From CAYSCS01 sp964429695 (GTDB taxonomy: Bacteria; Acidobacteriota; Aminicenantia; Aminicenantales; Aminicenantaceae): 28,586 bases of DNA. The notes beneath the pieces were generated by a model. The model saw only the letters and a program-made list of their open reading frames with translations, did not search any database and had not been told where the DNA came from. The stretch spans positions 1-28,586 of the forward strand of contig CAYSCS010000045.1 in assembly GCA_964429695.1 (NCBI GenBank). The letters are read 5' to 3'. Below are positions 16,886 through 25,502 of the stretch, piece by piece. A program made the position numbers and the translations under genes. How positions within the stretch are numbered: position 1 is the stretch's first letter; each line of letters opens with the position of its first letter.

Positions 16886-17866
16886 TTGTCGGGGAAAAAA
16901 GAATTCTGGAAAGATAGAAGAGTCCTGGTTACAGGGGCAACAGGATTAATAGGTTCTTGGCTTGTAGAAGAACTCCTCCAGGAGCGATGCTTCATTGTTT
17001 CTTTGGTGAGAGATTTTATCCCTGATTCATATCTATTTCACTCAAAAAATATTGAAAAAATTACCGTAGTTCATGGTAACTTGGAAGATTTCAAATTAAT
17101 TGAGAGGACTCTGAATGAATACGAAATTGATACAGTTTTCCATCTGGGAGCTCAGACAATTGTTCCTACAGCTAATCGCTCACCATTATCCACTTTTGAA
17201 GCCAACATCAGGGGCACATGGAATCTTCTGGAAGCCTGTCGAAGGCTAACAATAGTAAGAAGATTCATCCTCGCCTCTTCAGATAAAGCCTATGGCTCAC
17301 AATTAAACCTCCCTTATACAGAAGAAATGCCTCTGAGAGGAGAGCATCCTTATGATGTATCCAAATCCTGTGCTGAGTTGCTGGCTCAGTCTTATTTCAA
17401 GACCTACGATCTACCCCTCGTTATCACTCGTTGTGGCAATGTTTATGGGGGAGGAGACATCAATTTTAACAGGATTGTCCCCGGAACTATAAAATCCTTA
17501 CTGGAAAAGAAGCCACCCATAATACGTAGCGATGGAACATATACCCGTGATTATTTCTATGTGAAGGATGCTGTGCTTGCCCTAAAGCTGGTTGCTGAAG
17601 AGATCGAAAGAAAAGATGTAAGAGGGGAGGCTTTCAATTTCAGCAATGAAAATCCGCTTAGTGTTTTTGAGTTAGTAGAAAAAATTATGGATTTGATGAA
17701 AGTTAGAATAAAACCTCAAATCCTTAACATCTCTTGCTGTGAGATTAAACACCAATATCTATCAAGTCAAAAGTCGAAGAAAATTCTGAATTGGAAGCCA
17801 AAATATACCCTGGAGGAAGGACTACTTGAAACCATCGCCTGGTATAGAGGGTTTTTTAAACGTTAG
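16886..17866 (+). CDS. rfbG: CDP-glucose 4,6-dehydratase-like SDR
   Basis: 326-residue extended short-chain dehydrogenase. NAD-binding VLVTGATGLIGSWLVEEL (G-x-x-G-x-x-G near 17-23); FHLGAQTIVPTANRSP; active-site region ASSDKAYGS (130-138, Asp133-Lys134 as in 4,6-dehydratases of this branch); catalytic Y156-x3-K160 in HPYDVSKSCAEL; then ITRCGNVYGGGDINFNRIVP, close to RfbG. It is somewhat shorter than typical RfbG (about 350-360). The reaction expected is CDP-glucose to CDP-4-keto-6-deoxyglucose. The TTG start at 16886 is the first usable codon after an in-frame stop and has GGAGA a few bases upstream; the ATG at 16873 is in a different frame. Assignment to CDP-glucose rests partly on the adjacent cytidylyltransferase. 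Confidence 0.85.
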   Translation: MSGKKEFWKDRRVLVTGATGLIGSWLVEELLQERCFIVSLVRDFIPDSYLFHSKNIEKITVVHGNLEDFKLIERTLNEYEIDTVFHLGAQTIVPTANRSPLSTFEANIRGTWNLLEACRRLTIVRRFILASSDKAYGSQLNLPYTEEMPLRGEHPYDVSKSCAELLAQSYFKTYDLPLVITRCGNVYGGGDINFNRIVPGTIKSLLEKKPPIIRSDGTYTRDYFYVKDAVLALKLVAEEIERKDVRGEAFNFSNENPLSVFELVEKIMDLMKVRIKPQILNISCCEIKHQYLSSQKSKKILNWKPKYTLEEGLLETIAWYRGFFKR

Positions 17867-17908
17867 AGAGGAAATTATTCAGAAGATGAAAAAGGTGTGA
17901 CTTTTTAA

Positions 17909-17929
17909 AATGAGATCACCCTTCTCATT
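17909..17929 (+). other. Small hairpin between two SDR genes
   Basis: AATGAGA and TCTCATT form a 7-bp stem with a 7-nt loop in the 93-nt gap 17867-17959. No T-tract follows directly, so it is a poor terminator candidate; it might tune expression of the following gene. Confidence 0.3.
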
Positions 17930-17959
17930 GAATCTTGCTCTCCACCTAATTCATAAAAA

Positions 17960-18910
17960 ATGAAGATTTTAGTGACAGGTGGCCTAGGATATATAGGGTC
18001 CCAGCTTGTGAGTTTCCTATCTAAAGAACTATGTTGTGAGGTTAGGATTTTAACTCATCGCATTCCCCTCATCTTTGAAGATTGGAGGAAGAAGTATGAA
18101 ATCATCCAGGCAGATGTGACAGATAGAAAGAGGATTCGTTTTTGCTGTAGAGGCTGTGATGCAGTCATTCATCTCGCCTCGTTGGATCAAATGGAGGCTA
18201 AGCTAAATCCAGAATTGGCGCTCAGAGTTTCAGGATTTGGTACAAGAAATGTTTTGGAAGAGGCGGCGAGCGAAAATGTGGAGAGATTTCTTTATTTTTC
18301 TACATTTCATGTTTATGGATTGCCAGAGACCAAGATAATAGATGAAAAGTCTTCCATCGTTCCTCTGAATGATTACGGTTTAGCTCATTATGTGGGGGAG
18401 CTTTATTGCCATCAATACCGGAGACTTAGCAATCTAAAGACAATAATCATCCGTCCCTCAAACGGCTTTGGTCCACCAGTGCATAAAGAAATAGATTGCT
18501 GGCATTTAGCCATCAATGATTTTTGTAAATCTGCTTTCGAAAAGGGAAAAATTGTCTTAAAAAGTAGAGGAACACAGAAAAGAGATTTTATCTCTATTCG
18601 AGATATTATTGATGGTGTGGCAGTGCTCTTAAAAACTGAAATCTCAAAGATGGGCTACCATACCTTTAATCTCGGGAGTGGGGTCTCACGAAGCATTCGA
18701 GAAGCTGCAGAGCTTGTGAAGGAAGCTTATGAAGAGAAATATAAAAAAAAAATAAAGATTGAACTTCAAGGTGAATCTTCGCCTTTTGGATTTGAGATGG
18801 ATTTTTGCTTAGATATGAGCAGGATGAAAGAGCTCGGTTTTAAACCCCCAGGCTTAGAGCAAATGAAGAAAGAGATACAGAAAATCTTTATTCTTCTTGA
18901 ATCAAGCTGA
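17960..18910 (+). CDS. NAD-dependent epimerase/dehydratase family SDR with YxxxH
   Basis: 316 residues, extended SDR fold. The Rossmann start is KILVTGGLGYIGSQLVSFL (G7, G10, G13), then IQADVTD, AVIHLASLD, FLYFSTFHVYG (S114-T115) and IIRPSNGFGPP. The canonical Tyr-x3-Lys is here NDYGLAHYVGEL: Y139 is kept but the lysine position is His143. The family makes or reduces 4-keto or epimerised nucleotide sugars, and its place after rfbF-rfbG suggests work on CDP-4-keto-6-deoxyglucose or a derivative, for example 4-keto reduction or 2-epimerisation. The His replacement could mean a changed mechanism or a natural subfamily. No Shine-Dalgarno is visible before the ATG. It ends 9 nt before a convergent gene. 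Confidence 0.83.
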   Translation: MKILVTGGLGYIGSQLVSFLSKELCCEVRILTHRIPLIFEDWRKKYEIIQADVTDRKRIRFCCRGCDAVIHLASLDQMEAKLNPELALRVSGFGTRNVLEEAASENVERFLYFSTFHVYGLPETKIIDEKSSIVPLNDYGLAHYVGELYCHQYRRLSNLKTIIIRPSNGFGPPVHKEIDCWHLAINDFCKSAFEKGKIVLKSRGTQKRDFISIRDIIDGVAVLLKTEISKMGYHTFNLGSGVSRSIREAAELVKEAYEEKYKKKIKIELQGESSPFGFEMDFCLDMSRMKELGFKPPGLEQMKKEIQKIFILLESS

Positions 18911-18919
18911 TTTTTAGAT

Positions 18920-20179
18920 TTATGAGAAGAATCGAGAAGTACTACTTCTAAAGATATTTGTCAGTGCATATGAAGAAAACATGAAGAGCATTGGAAAGAG
19001 GGGTAAGGAATATCTTGAATATGAATAAGAAAGAACATAGATTATGTAAATATAAAGGATTGTCAATAAAAAGGGGAGATAAGTAATCTTATTTTTTTGA
19101 GCTAAATAAAAACCCCATCCAGCCAGAATACTCCAGAAGGCGTTAAAGATGAGAGTAAAGATCGTTTTAAGGGCCATCATTGGTGTTGAATAATCTGGAT
19201 AGGTCCAGAATAAATAGATACGGTAGATTACTTTTTTTAAATAATCCCAGGGGTTGTTAAAAATTTGTTGGAGGGCTAGCTTTCTTAGGTGATTATCCAC
19301 CTCTATGTCATAAGGGAATGGATAATTGCTATTTATCTCTTTTATTAGCAGTTTTTCCTCAAGGCGGAAATTCTTCGAATAGTCGAAGATTGTTCCCATA
19401 TAAAGCATCTTTCCACTTCCTGTCGAGAGAAATACTTTACCTGTAAGAAGATAATTCCGCACAAAAAGAGGAAGAATCGTAATTAAAAAACAGAAGAGAA
19501 AAACCACTCCTTTACCTAGAAAACTTTTTTTCTCTTTTAAAAAGTAGAGACTGAGAACGATGATTGGGAAAAAAAGTGTTATTGATTTTGTAAGGGTTAA
19601 AAGACCTAGGAAGAATCCGGAGAAAAAACAAAATATTTTCTTTTCGAAAGATTGAACTAAAAAGTATAGAAATAAAAGAAGGAGAAAGATATAAAAAGGC
19701 TCTGTAAATGGTCTGGAAACGATGCTTATCATTTTAAAATAAAGAGCGTAGATAAGAGAAGCTAGTAAGGCAGTGGAGCTTGTTTTAAATATTTTCATCG
19801 AGAGAAGGAAAATGAGAAGACAAGAAAGCGTATCTACAATAGATTGAATAAGTTGGGTTTTCCATAGTTCAGTTCCCCATATTTTATAAATCGAAACAAG
19901 GAAATAAGTGTAAAGAGGCAATCTTTCAAAATTAATTCGATTTGTATTGTCCACATATCCCTTTCCTGCCACAATATTTTTAGCGATTTCGGGGTAAGGA
20001 TCGATAGCGAGTTCCCCTTTTATTGTCCATCCTAGCTCTTCTCCTTTCTTCTCAAGCAAAGGAGGAAATATCAATAGGGAATAAACTGCCCGTGCTGAGA
20101 AGGCAAGAAGGAGAATAGAAATAATTAATATATTGTAGCGAAAGAATGTGTGGAGTTTCAGGATAAGAGCCTTCATCAA
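18920..20179 (-). CDS. GT39/PMT-like (ArnT-type) membrane glycosyltransferase
   Basis: 419 residues with about 9-10 hydrophobic helices. After the first helix an outer loop reads ELAIDPYPEIAKNIVAGKGY (Asp60 as possible acidic catalytic residue of GT-C enzymes). LPLYTYFLVSIYKIWG and later VRNYLLTGKVFLSTGSG also match the dolichyl-phosphate-mannose-protein mannosyltransferase-like group in bacteria. Such enzymes use polyprenyl-phosphate sugars and act on the periplasmic side. It lacks the C-terminal beta module of the protein at 25830-27518. It is the last gene of a leftward operon with a sulfatase-like protein (21-nt gap) and a B12-type radical SAM protein. Acceptor unknown. Confidence 0.78.
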   Translation of the reverse strand: MMKALILKLHTFFRYNILIISILLLAFSARAVYSLLIFPPLLEKKGEELGWTIKGELAIDPYPEIAKNIVAGKGYVDNTNRINFERLPLYTYFLVSIYKIWGTELWKTQLIQSIVDTLSCLLIFLLSMKIFKTSSTALLASLIYALYFKMISIVSRPFTEPFYIFLLLLFLYFLVQSFEKKIFCFFSGFFLGLLTLTKSITLFFPIIVLSLYFLKEKKSFLGKGVVFLFCFLITILPLFVRNYLLTGKVFLSTGSGKMLYMGTIFDYSKNFRLEEKLLIKEINSNYPFPYDIEVDNHLRKLALQQIFNNPWDYLKKVIYRIYLFWTYPDYSTPMMALKTIFTLIFNAFWSILAGWGFYLAQKNKITYLPFLLTILYIYIIYVLSYSYSRYSLPLFPMLFMFSSYALTNIFRSSTSRFFS

Positions 20180-20200
20180 TTTTATGCCTTTTAGGACGAA

Positions 20201-22144
20201 TCAATTTATATAGCTCAGACTTTGAAGAACTTTTTTTAATTCTCTTTTCTTTTTTTCATCCATTTTTGGCTCATATTTTTTGAAAGATTTTATTTTTAAT
20301 TCTAACAGTTTCTCTAACTCATCACTGAGCAAACTCTGGGTAGAGTAAAGGTTTATTTTTTCCTCCGGGTCTTTTATTAAGTCATATAATTCTTTTTCTT
20401 TTTCCCCCTTTAGGATAAGCTTCATGTTAGATGAAATTATTGCCCTTGAAAATTTATTTTTTATATCGTCCCAGAATTCGATTATTAATGGTTCTGAATT
20501 TTTCCCTGAAAATAGATTCTTCCCCTGAACCTCTTGAGGAATCTGCTCTTCGAGGCCAACAAGAGAAAGAATTGTGGGCATGATATCGACCTGAGAAACA
20601 TAATTTTTTTCGATAAATGGATTTAATTTTTCAGGAAAATGAAAGATCAGCGGAATTTTAAGAACTGGATTATACAATTTATCTATTAAATGACCCATAA
20701 AATCGATTTCTCCTAAGTATTCACCATGGTCAGCGGTGAGAATGAAAAGAGTATTTTTAGATTTTTCCTTATTTTTCAGTTTTCTCATCAGATCCTCTAC
20801 CAGTTTGTCTACATATCGGATGTTGCTATCATAGGCTCTTATCAGATACTCCATGTCTACCGAAGACAACCTTGAGAAGAGTTCAAGTTTGCGCTTTCTT
20901 GATTTCATCCTCTTAGAGAAGGCTCGCACAAGAGAATGATTGACTTTATTTACTTCTATTGATTTTACGAAATCTTGAAAATAAGGTTTTTTGGGGATGG
21001 AAGGATAATGAACGTCAAATAGATTCATAAAAACGAAGTAGGGGATGTCGTTTTTAAGACAATAGTTAGCCCATCTAGAGGCCAAAGTTATAATCGCTTC
21101 GGAGGGAGAAGATTTTGTGATGAATCTTTTATAAAGTCTTTCAAGGGTAAATGAAGTTTTGTTGTGATGTTCAACTCCAAGAGCAAGGTCGAAGCCTCTG
21201 TTTAAGTTAGCCGCTTTTCCTAGAAGGGGGTTATTGTAGAGCATCAGGGAAGAATAGCCTTTTTTATATAAAATCTCTGCAAGGGTTGGGATATTTTCCG
21301 GAAGCACCGAGTACAAGGAAAAAGCACCATGACTGGAAGGATAAAGACCGGTAAAAAGAGAAGCATGCGTCGGAACTGACCAGGTGGAAGTTGCTATCGT
21401 GGCTTTGAATAAAGCTCCTTCGCTAGCCATACGGTCGAGATATGGAGAAGTAGGAAGATGATAGCCATTACAGGAAAGATGATCAGACCTCAGTGAATCA
21501 ACAACGATTAACAGAACATTTGGCATCTTCTTTTTCAGCATAATCTTCTTTACCTTTAGAGATTTCCTTTCTTCCTGAGTTTTAATTCTTTGAATGCTGA
21601 TAAAAGAGATGAGTAAAATGAGCGGAATTACTATGAGCACAGTTAATTTTATTCCTTTAGGCTTAAAAAAGCTCTTACGGAGAAGCTTATTAAGATATGA
21701 ATAGGTAATCCATGCCAGAAGGTAAGAGAATAAAGCTCCCATTCCTATTAATGAGAGGGTTTTCAACGACCATTTATTTACCCCTCCAAAGGGATAAATA
21801 TCCGTGAGATAGAAAAATATTTCAGCAAAGAGCGCCAGCCCCAGAAAAAGTGAAAAGTAGAAGGATGAAGTTTCTTCATTTGTCCATTTTTCTTTTCTTA
21901 TTCTTAAGAAAAATAATAAAAGAGAAGCGTCTATTCCAAGGGAAGCGCCAATAAAAGAGTAGAGCAGAAAAAAAGTTAAAAAAAGAGAAAAGCTCATGAA
22001 AAAGGTTCCAAGTTGAAGAAGCAAGTAGATAGATTCAATCCAGGCTAAAAGGCCTCCTATATACAATCCGCTCAAAAAGCCCCATTTTAAATGTAAATTT
22101 ATCTCTCTACTTTGAAGGGTCTTGGAAACAATTTTCTTATTCAT
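20201..22144 (-). CDS. Membrane-anchored sulfatase-like hydrolase (alkaline phosphatase superfamily)
   Basis: 647 residues: about five membrane helices in 22-185, a charged linker, then a sulfatase domain from about 207. NVLLIVVDSLRSDHLSCNGY (metal Asp216) and FKATIATSTWSVPTHASLFTG are followed later by LFILTADHGEYLGE (metal Asp-His) and SQVDIMPTILSLVGL. At the formylglycine position of C/S-x-P-S-R the sequence is S256-V-P-T-H260: serine instead of cysteine and His instead of Arg. This variant is frequent in uncharacterised sulfatase-like proteins, so it may be a serine-type sulfatase, a phosphodiesterase or a phospho-group transferase. The domain should face the periplasm and could edit the polysaccharide or a lipid. 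It is 24 nt downstream of the radical SAM gene. Confidence 0.83.
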   Translation of the reverse strand: MNKKIVSKTLQSREINLHLKWGFLSGLYIGGLLAWIESIYLLLQLGTFFMSFSLFLTFFLLYSFIGASLGIDASLLLFFLRIRKEKWTNEETSSFYFSLFLGLALFAEIFFYLTDIYPFGGVNKWSLKTLSLIGMGALFSYLLAWITYSYLNKLLRKSFFKPKGIKLTVLIVIPLILLISFISIQRIKTQEERKSLKVKKIMLKKKMPNVLLIVVDSLRSDHLSCNGYHLPTSPYLDRMASEGALFKATIATSTWSVPTHASLFTGLYPSSHGAFSLYSVLPENIPTLAEILYKKGYSSLMLYNNPLLGKAANLNRGFDLALGVEHHNKTSFTLERLYKRFITKSSPSEAIITLASRWANYCLKNDIPYFVFMNLFDVHYPSIPKKPYFQDFVKSIEVNKVNHSLVRAFSKRMKSRKRKLELFSRLSSVDMEYLIRAYDSNIRYVDKLVEDLMRKLKNKEKSKNTLFILTADHGEYLGEIDFMGHLIDKLYNPVLKIPLIFHFPEKLNPFIEKNYVSQVDIMPTILSLVGLEEQIPQEVQGKNLFSGKNSEPLIIEFWDDIKNKFSRAIISSNMKLILKGEKEKELYDLIKDPEEKINLYSTQSLLSDELEKLLELKIKSFKKYEPKMDEKKKRELKKVLQSLSYIN

Positions 22145-22168
22145 CCCTTAAAATTCTTGGCTTGGCAA

Positions 22169-23620
22169 TCAAAATTTATTTTTCCTCAAGAGTAAATAAA
22201 AAAATCTGTAAATTTTTGTTTGCTTCGATATCTTGCGGATGCCTATTTTGGGGGGAAAGACTCTGAAATACCAGCAAAAGTTTACCCATCTGCTGAAGAT
22301 GAACTCGTAAATTATATTTTGAGGAAGGTTTATGAGCAATTTCATGAGAGGCCAGAGGGTTGGAAATTCTACGATGAGTCCAAAAAACTTTTGCAGATTT
22401 TCAACCTTCCTCTTCTCCTTTTTATTAGGGAATATTAGGGCAGACTTTCTACTAAATGAATATTTGTTTAAGTCGATCTCTTTATCTTTTACCATTCCCA
22501 TTTTTTTAACCAATTCATGAATCTCAGTTTTAGGGTAGGGTTGTAAGAGAGTAACAGATGCCCAGGCTGGACGACATTTTATGTTTAGCCTCAATGTTTC
22601 GAGGTCATTTTCAAAGCTTCCACCTGGCACCCCTAAAATGTTTCCCGTAACTAGGTTTATCCCCTGGCTTCGAATCAGTTTTGAGGCGGTGACTATTTCT
22701 TCTTTTGATATTTTTCTTTTCATCACCACATTTCTGATGTGGTCATTCCCTGATTCTATTCCCATAAAGATAGTGTGACACCCAGCTTCCTTTAGATGTT
22801 TAATGAGATTTGGTTTGACAAGATTAGCCCTAACCAAACATGAGAAGGGAAGACCTATTTTTTTCCGATACACAGCAGAGAATTCCTCTACCCATTTTTC
22901 TGAGAGAATAAAAATGTCATCAAAAAATCTGATGAATTCATAATTTTTGTTAGATTTAATTCTCTTTAATTCCTCAATCACATTCTCCACGCTTCGTCGC
23001 CTTATGTATTCTCCTTTTTGGTGATAAAGCTTCTTTGCGGCGTGATTGAAGCAATATGTGCACTCATAAGGGCAGCCTCTTCCCGTGATGACGAAAGCGC
23101 ACCAGTTGTTGAAAGGTATAGCCTCCTCATAAATTTCATGGTCAGGAAGAGGAAGTTTATCTAAATCCTCAATTAACGGCCTTAGAGGATTTTTAAAAAT
23201 AGCTCCATTCTTTTTAATCCATAAATTTTCTATATTTTCAAGTGATTCTTTTTTTTCTAATTTTTGAATTAACTCAAGAAAGGGAAATTCACCTTCTCCG
23301 ATGCATATGGCATCAACATCCTCTTCATTTATCATCTCAGGAAAGAAGGTGGGGTGAGGTCCGCCAAAAATAGAAAATATGGGAAAATCTTTCTTCAACC
23401 TTCTGTTTAATTCAAGATAATATGAGGCAAAGACAGTTGGCGTGCTGTAACCTATCACCGTGAAGTTATTCTTTTTAATTTTCTTCTTTATCTCTCTATA
23501 ATCTGCGTTTACTACTTCAGCCTTATAACCTCTTTTCTTAAGCACACTGGAAATTGACATTATTCCGATAGATTTATTTTCTCCCTTAAAAAGGTCGACT
23601 ATGGGGAAAATTATTTTCAT
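22169..23620 (-). CDS. B12-binding-domain radical SAM protein
   Basis: 483 residues. The N-terminal 130 residues form a Rossmann-like cobalamin-binding type domain (SIGIMSISSVLKKRGYKAEV, VIGYSTPTVFASYYLEL, FSIFGGPHPTFFPE, ICIGEGE). No DxHxxG B12 lower-ligand motif is visible, as in many members of this class. The radical SAM core follows: ITGRGCPYECTYCFNH (C183, C187, C190), FIRFFDDIF, GCHTIFMGIESGND and NILGVPGGSFENDLETL. The class includes methyltransferases, methylthiotransferase-like enzymes and ring-forming enzymes; the substrate here is unknown. It is first in an operon with the sulfatase-like and GT39-like genes, so modification of a lipid or sugar of the envelope is plausible. AGAAAG lies shortly before the ATG. 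Confidence 0.88.
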   Translation of the reverse strand: MKIIFPIVDLFKGENKSIGIMSISSVLKKRGYKAEVVNADYREIKKKIKKNNFTVIGYSTPTVFASYYLELNRRLKKDFPIFSIFGGPHPTFFPEMINEEDVDAICIGEGEFPFLELIQKLEKKESLENIENLWIKKNGAIFKNPLRPLIEDLDKLPLPDHEIYEEAIPFNNWCAFVITGRGCPYECTYCFNHAAKKLYHQKGEYIRRRSVENVIEELKRIKSNKNYEFIRFFDDIFILSEKWVEEFSAVYRKKIGLPFSCLVRANLVKPNLIKHLKEAGCHTIFMGIESGNDHIRNVVMKRKISKEEIVTASKLIRSQGINLVTGNILGVPGGSFENDLETLRLNIKCRPAWASVTLLQPYPKTEIHELVKKMGMVKDKEIDLNKYSFSRKSALIFPNKKEKRKVENLQKFFGLIVEFPTLWPLMKLLINLPQNIIYEFIFSRWVNFCWYFRVFPPKIGIRKISKQTKIYRFFYLLLRKNKF

Positions 23621-24126
23621 CGTGCTCTTTCTTTTCTAAGTTTAGAGGCGTCTTTTGACAAGTTTACTCATTTCTAGATTTTTTTGATTTCTTCCTTTTA
23701 TCACTAAGGAACCAGGAATAGGCAATTGTTAAAAATAAGAATCAAATTATAATAAAAATTAGTTAAAATTTGTAGGTAAAATTTAGTTTTAATGCCCGAG
23801 AATTCATAAAATTTTCGTTCTCCCCCAACAATTCTAATTCTGAGCTTTCCAGAAAGTTGCGACCTAATCTGTTTATGAACTGACATTTAACATTTTCGAG
23901 AATGTGTAGGCATATTTTTTCTAGAAGAGAGGATTTTATAAGGTGAGAAAAAATGTTATTTATTAATGAGGTCAAGGATAGATTTCTTTTCCTCTCTAAT
24001 ATTTCCCTCTCCTTCTGAATACCCCCTTGATTAATTTTTTCTATCTGGCATTGTTGTTTTTAGCTTTTTTCCAAATTAGTTGGTTAAAATATGGTATAAG
24101 AGGAAGAAAAAGAAATAAATAACGGT
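23621..24126. other. Gene-poor intergenic stretch left of the IS256 remnant
   Basis: About 500 AT-rich bases without a convincing gene. Two overlapping minus-strand frames of 60 and 70 codons have no recognisable motif or ribosome binding site. I see no clear promoter for the gene starting at 23620 and no strong terminator. Confidence 0.5.
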
Positions 24127-25494
24127 AATGTCAAGCATCTTATGTGAAATCCAGCAAGGGCACTCTTTTGAAGATCGGTAGATTATAGGCTACTTTTCCT
24201 ATAGGATTTCTTTTCCAGTGCACCTCCATCTTTAAACTGATGAACGCCAAGAGCTGATAACAATCATTCTCCCCAGCCCCAATCTCCATGCTCTTAATAC
24301 GGCGCTTGAACTCCTTATTAAGCCGTTCAATAATGTTCGTCGTCCGCAATGCCTGCCATTCCTGCGGTGGAAACTTGAAGAAGGTCAAGTACGACTCTAC
24401 AGAGTTCTCCAGGCATTTTACCGCCGAAGGGACTTCATTTCCCCCAGCGATCCTTGAACCGTACAAAAACTCCTCTGCCTTTTCTTTAGACGAGGCATAG
24501 AAGATCGACCGCATATCATCCGCCACTTCTTGCTTGAGTCTCTTCGGCACCTTGGCCAGAACGTTGCGTACCACGTGCACCTGGCAGCGCTGCACCTCTG
24601 CGTGCGGAAATTCCTCCCTAAAGACCATTTCCAGCCCCGCCAATCCGTCCATAACACCCAGCACCACTGTCTCCGAAGAAAGCCCCGGCTCTTTAAATCC
24701 TTGAAAAACTCCCGCCAAAAGCCGCCCGATTCCTTGTCCCCGGCCTGCAGGCCCAGGACAAGGCGCATGCCCTCCTCTCTCACCGCAGGGGCCACCAGGA
24801 CAGGCAATATCTCTACGCTCTTGCCGATCCACATCGAAAAATTCACCCCGTTCATAAGCATATACTTGATCCTCTCCTGGGATAAATCCCGCCTCCGTCA
24901 CCGCTCCACTGCCTAAACCAGCTCCCCGTTCGCTCGGCTCACTTCCCCTGCTGAAATCTTCTGCCCCAATAACTGCTTCGAAATCATCGAAAATGTCCGC
25001 GTACTGACGCCCGTCAGGTACATCAGACAGATGTCCTTGCGCAGCTCATCCTCGTACCGCTTGCTCCGGGGAAGGACCTCGCTGTGAAACTTGCTGTTCC
25101 GGTCCCGAGGAACCTCAACCGCTACCTCGCCAAACCGTTTCATCGTGAACAGTCGGCCATAGGAGCCATTGCGATGATTCGTCTCGCCCTCTTTTCGCTC
25201 ATAGGGCTCCCGACCCAAAAAATGACTCAACTCTGCCCGCATCAGCTCCTAGAAATACTCACCGACGCTCTTGTTCATTCCCATGTGCATCATCTCCAAG
25301 TTCCGCTCCGGCTGACGCTGAATCTCCTTGAAAACATTTTTGAGCTCTGTTACGTTAAGAGAGATTTTTATGGGCTCTTTCTCCTTTCTTATAAGGTTTG
25401 TGTTTCATCATTCTTATAAAGGAAAAGAGCCTTTTTTTCTACCTTTCTCCAATTTCACCCATAAAAGTTTACACTGCCAAATGTTTTTGACATT
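24127..25494 (-). mobile_element. Degenerate IS256-family insertion sequence
   Basis: About 1.37 kb, the size expected of IS256 elements, visibly richer in G+C than its surroundings. The two tips carry inverted AATGTCAA (24127-24134 and 25494-25487). Further inside, TTATG-TGAAAT occurs in both ends, but the left end lacks roughly 19 bases present on the right, suggesting a deletion. No target duplication is evident: the adjoining 8 bases differ (ATAACGGT left, GTTAGCAA right). The transposase is broken in several places, so the element cannot move on its own. Boundaries are by eye. Confidence 0.75.
24140..25371 (-). pseudogene. IS256-family transposase, multiply disrupted
   Basis: About 410 codons, full family length. 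The probable original start is now ATA (25371-25369) behind AAGGAG, reading KISLNVTELKNVF. In-frame stops lie at 25251-25249 (TAG), 24915-24913 (TAG) and 24900-24898 (TGA, where Trp is expected in AVERW). A 1-nt loss near 24682 shifts the frame between DLKSRG and LSSETVVLGVMDGLAGL. Family landmarks remain: ERKEGETNHRNGSYGR, VPRDRNS, VQRCQVHVVRNVLAKVPK and the last block RTTNIIERLNKEFKRR with the catalytic Glu. The first catalytic Asp (normally DGVNFS) is Asn (NGVNFS). It is inactive beyond doubt. The two longest surviving frames cover 24140-24901 and 24913-25242. Confidence 0.88.
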
Positions 25495-25502
25495 GTTAGC
25501 AA

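Noticed and set aside
22220..22778. Plus-strand frames within the B12-type radical SAM gene
   Set aside because: They are antisense to a gene with clear catalytic motifs.
23704..23975. Two overlapping minus-strand frames of 60 and 70 codons upstream of the radical SAM gene
   Set aside because: No motif, no ribosome binding site, unrelated to the 4012/13972 repeat, low-complexity AT-rich translation.
24530..24916. Plus-strand frame of 128 codons inside the IS element
   Set aside because: Antisense shadow of the G+C-rich transposase gene; no known family features.
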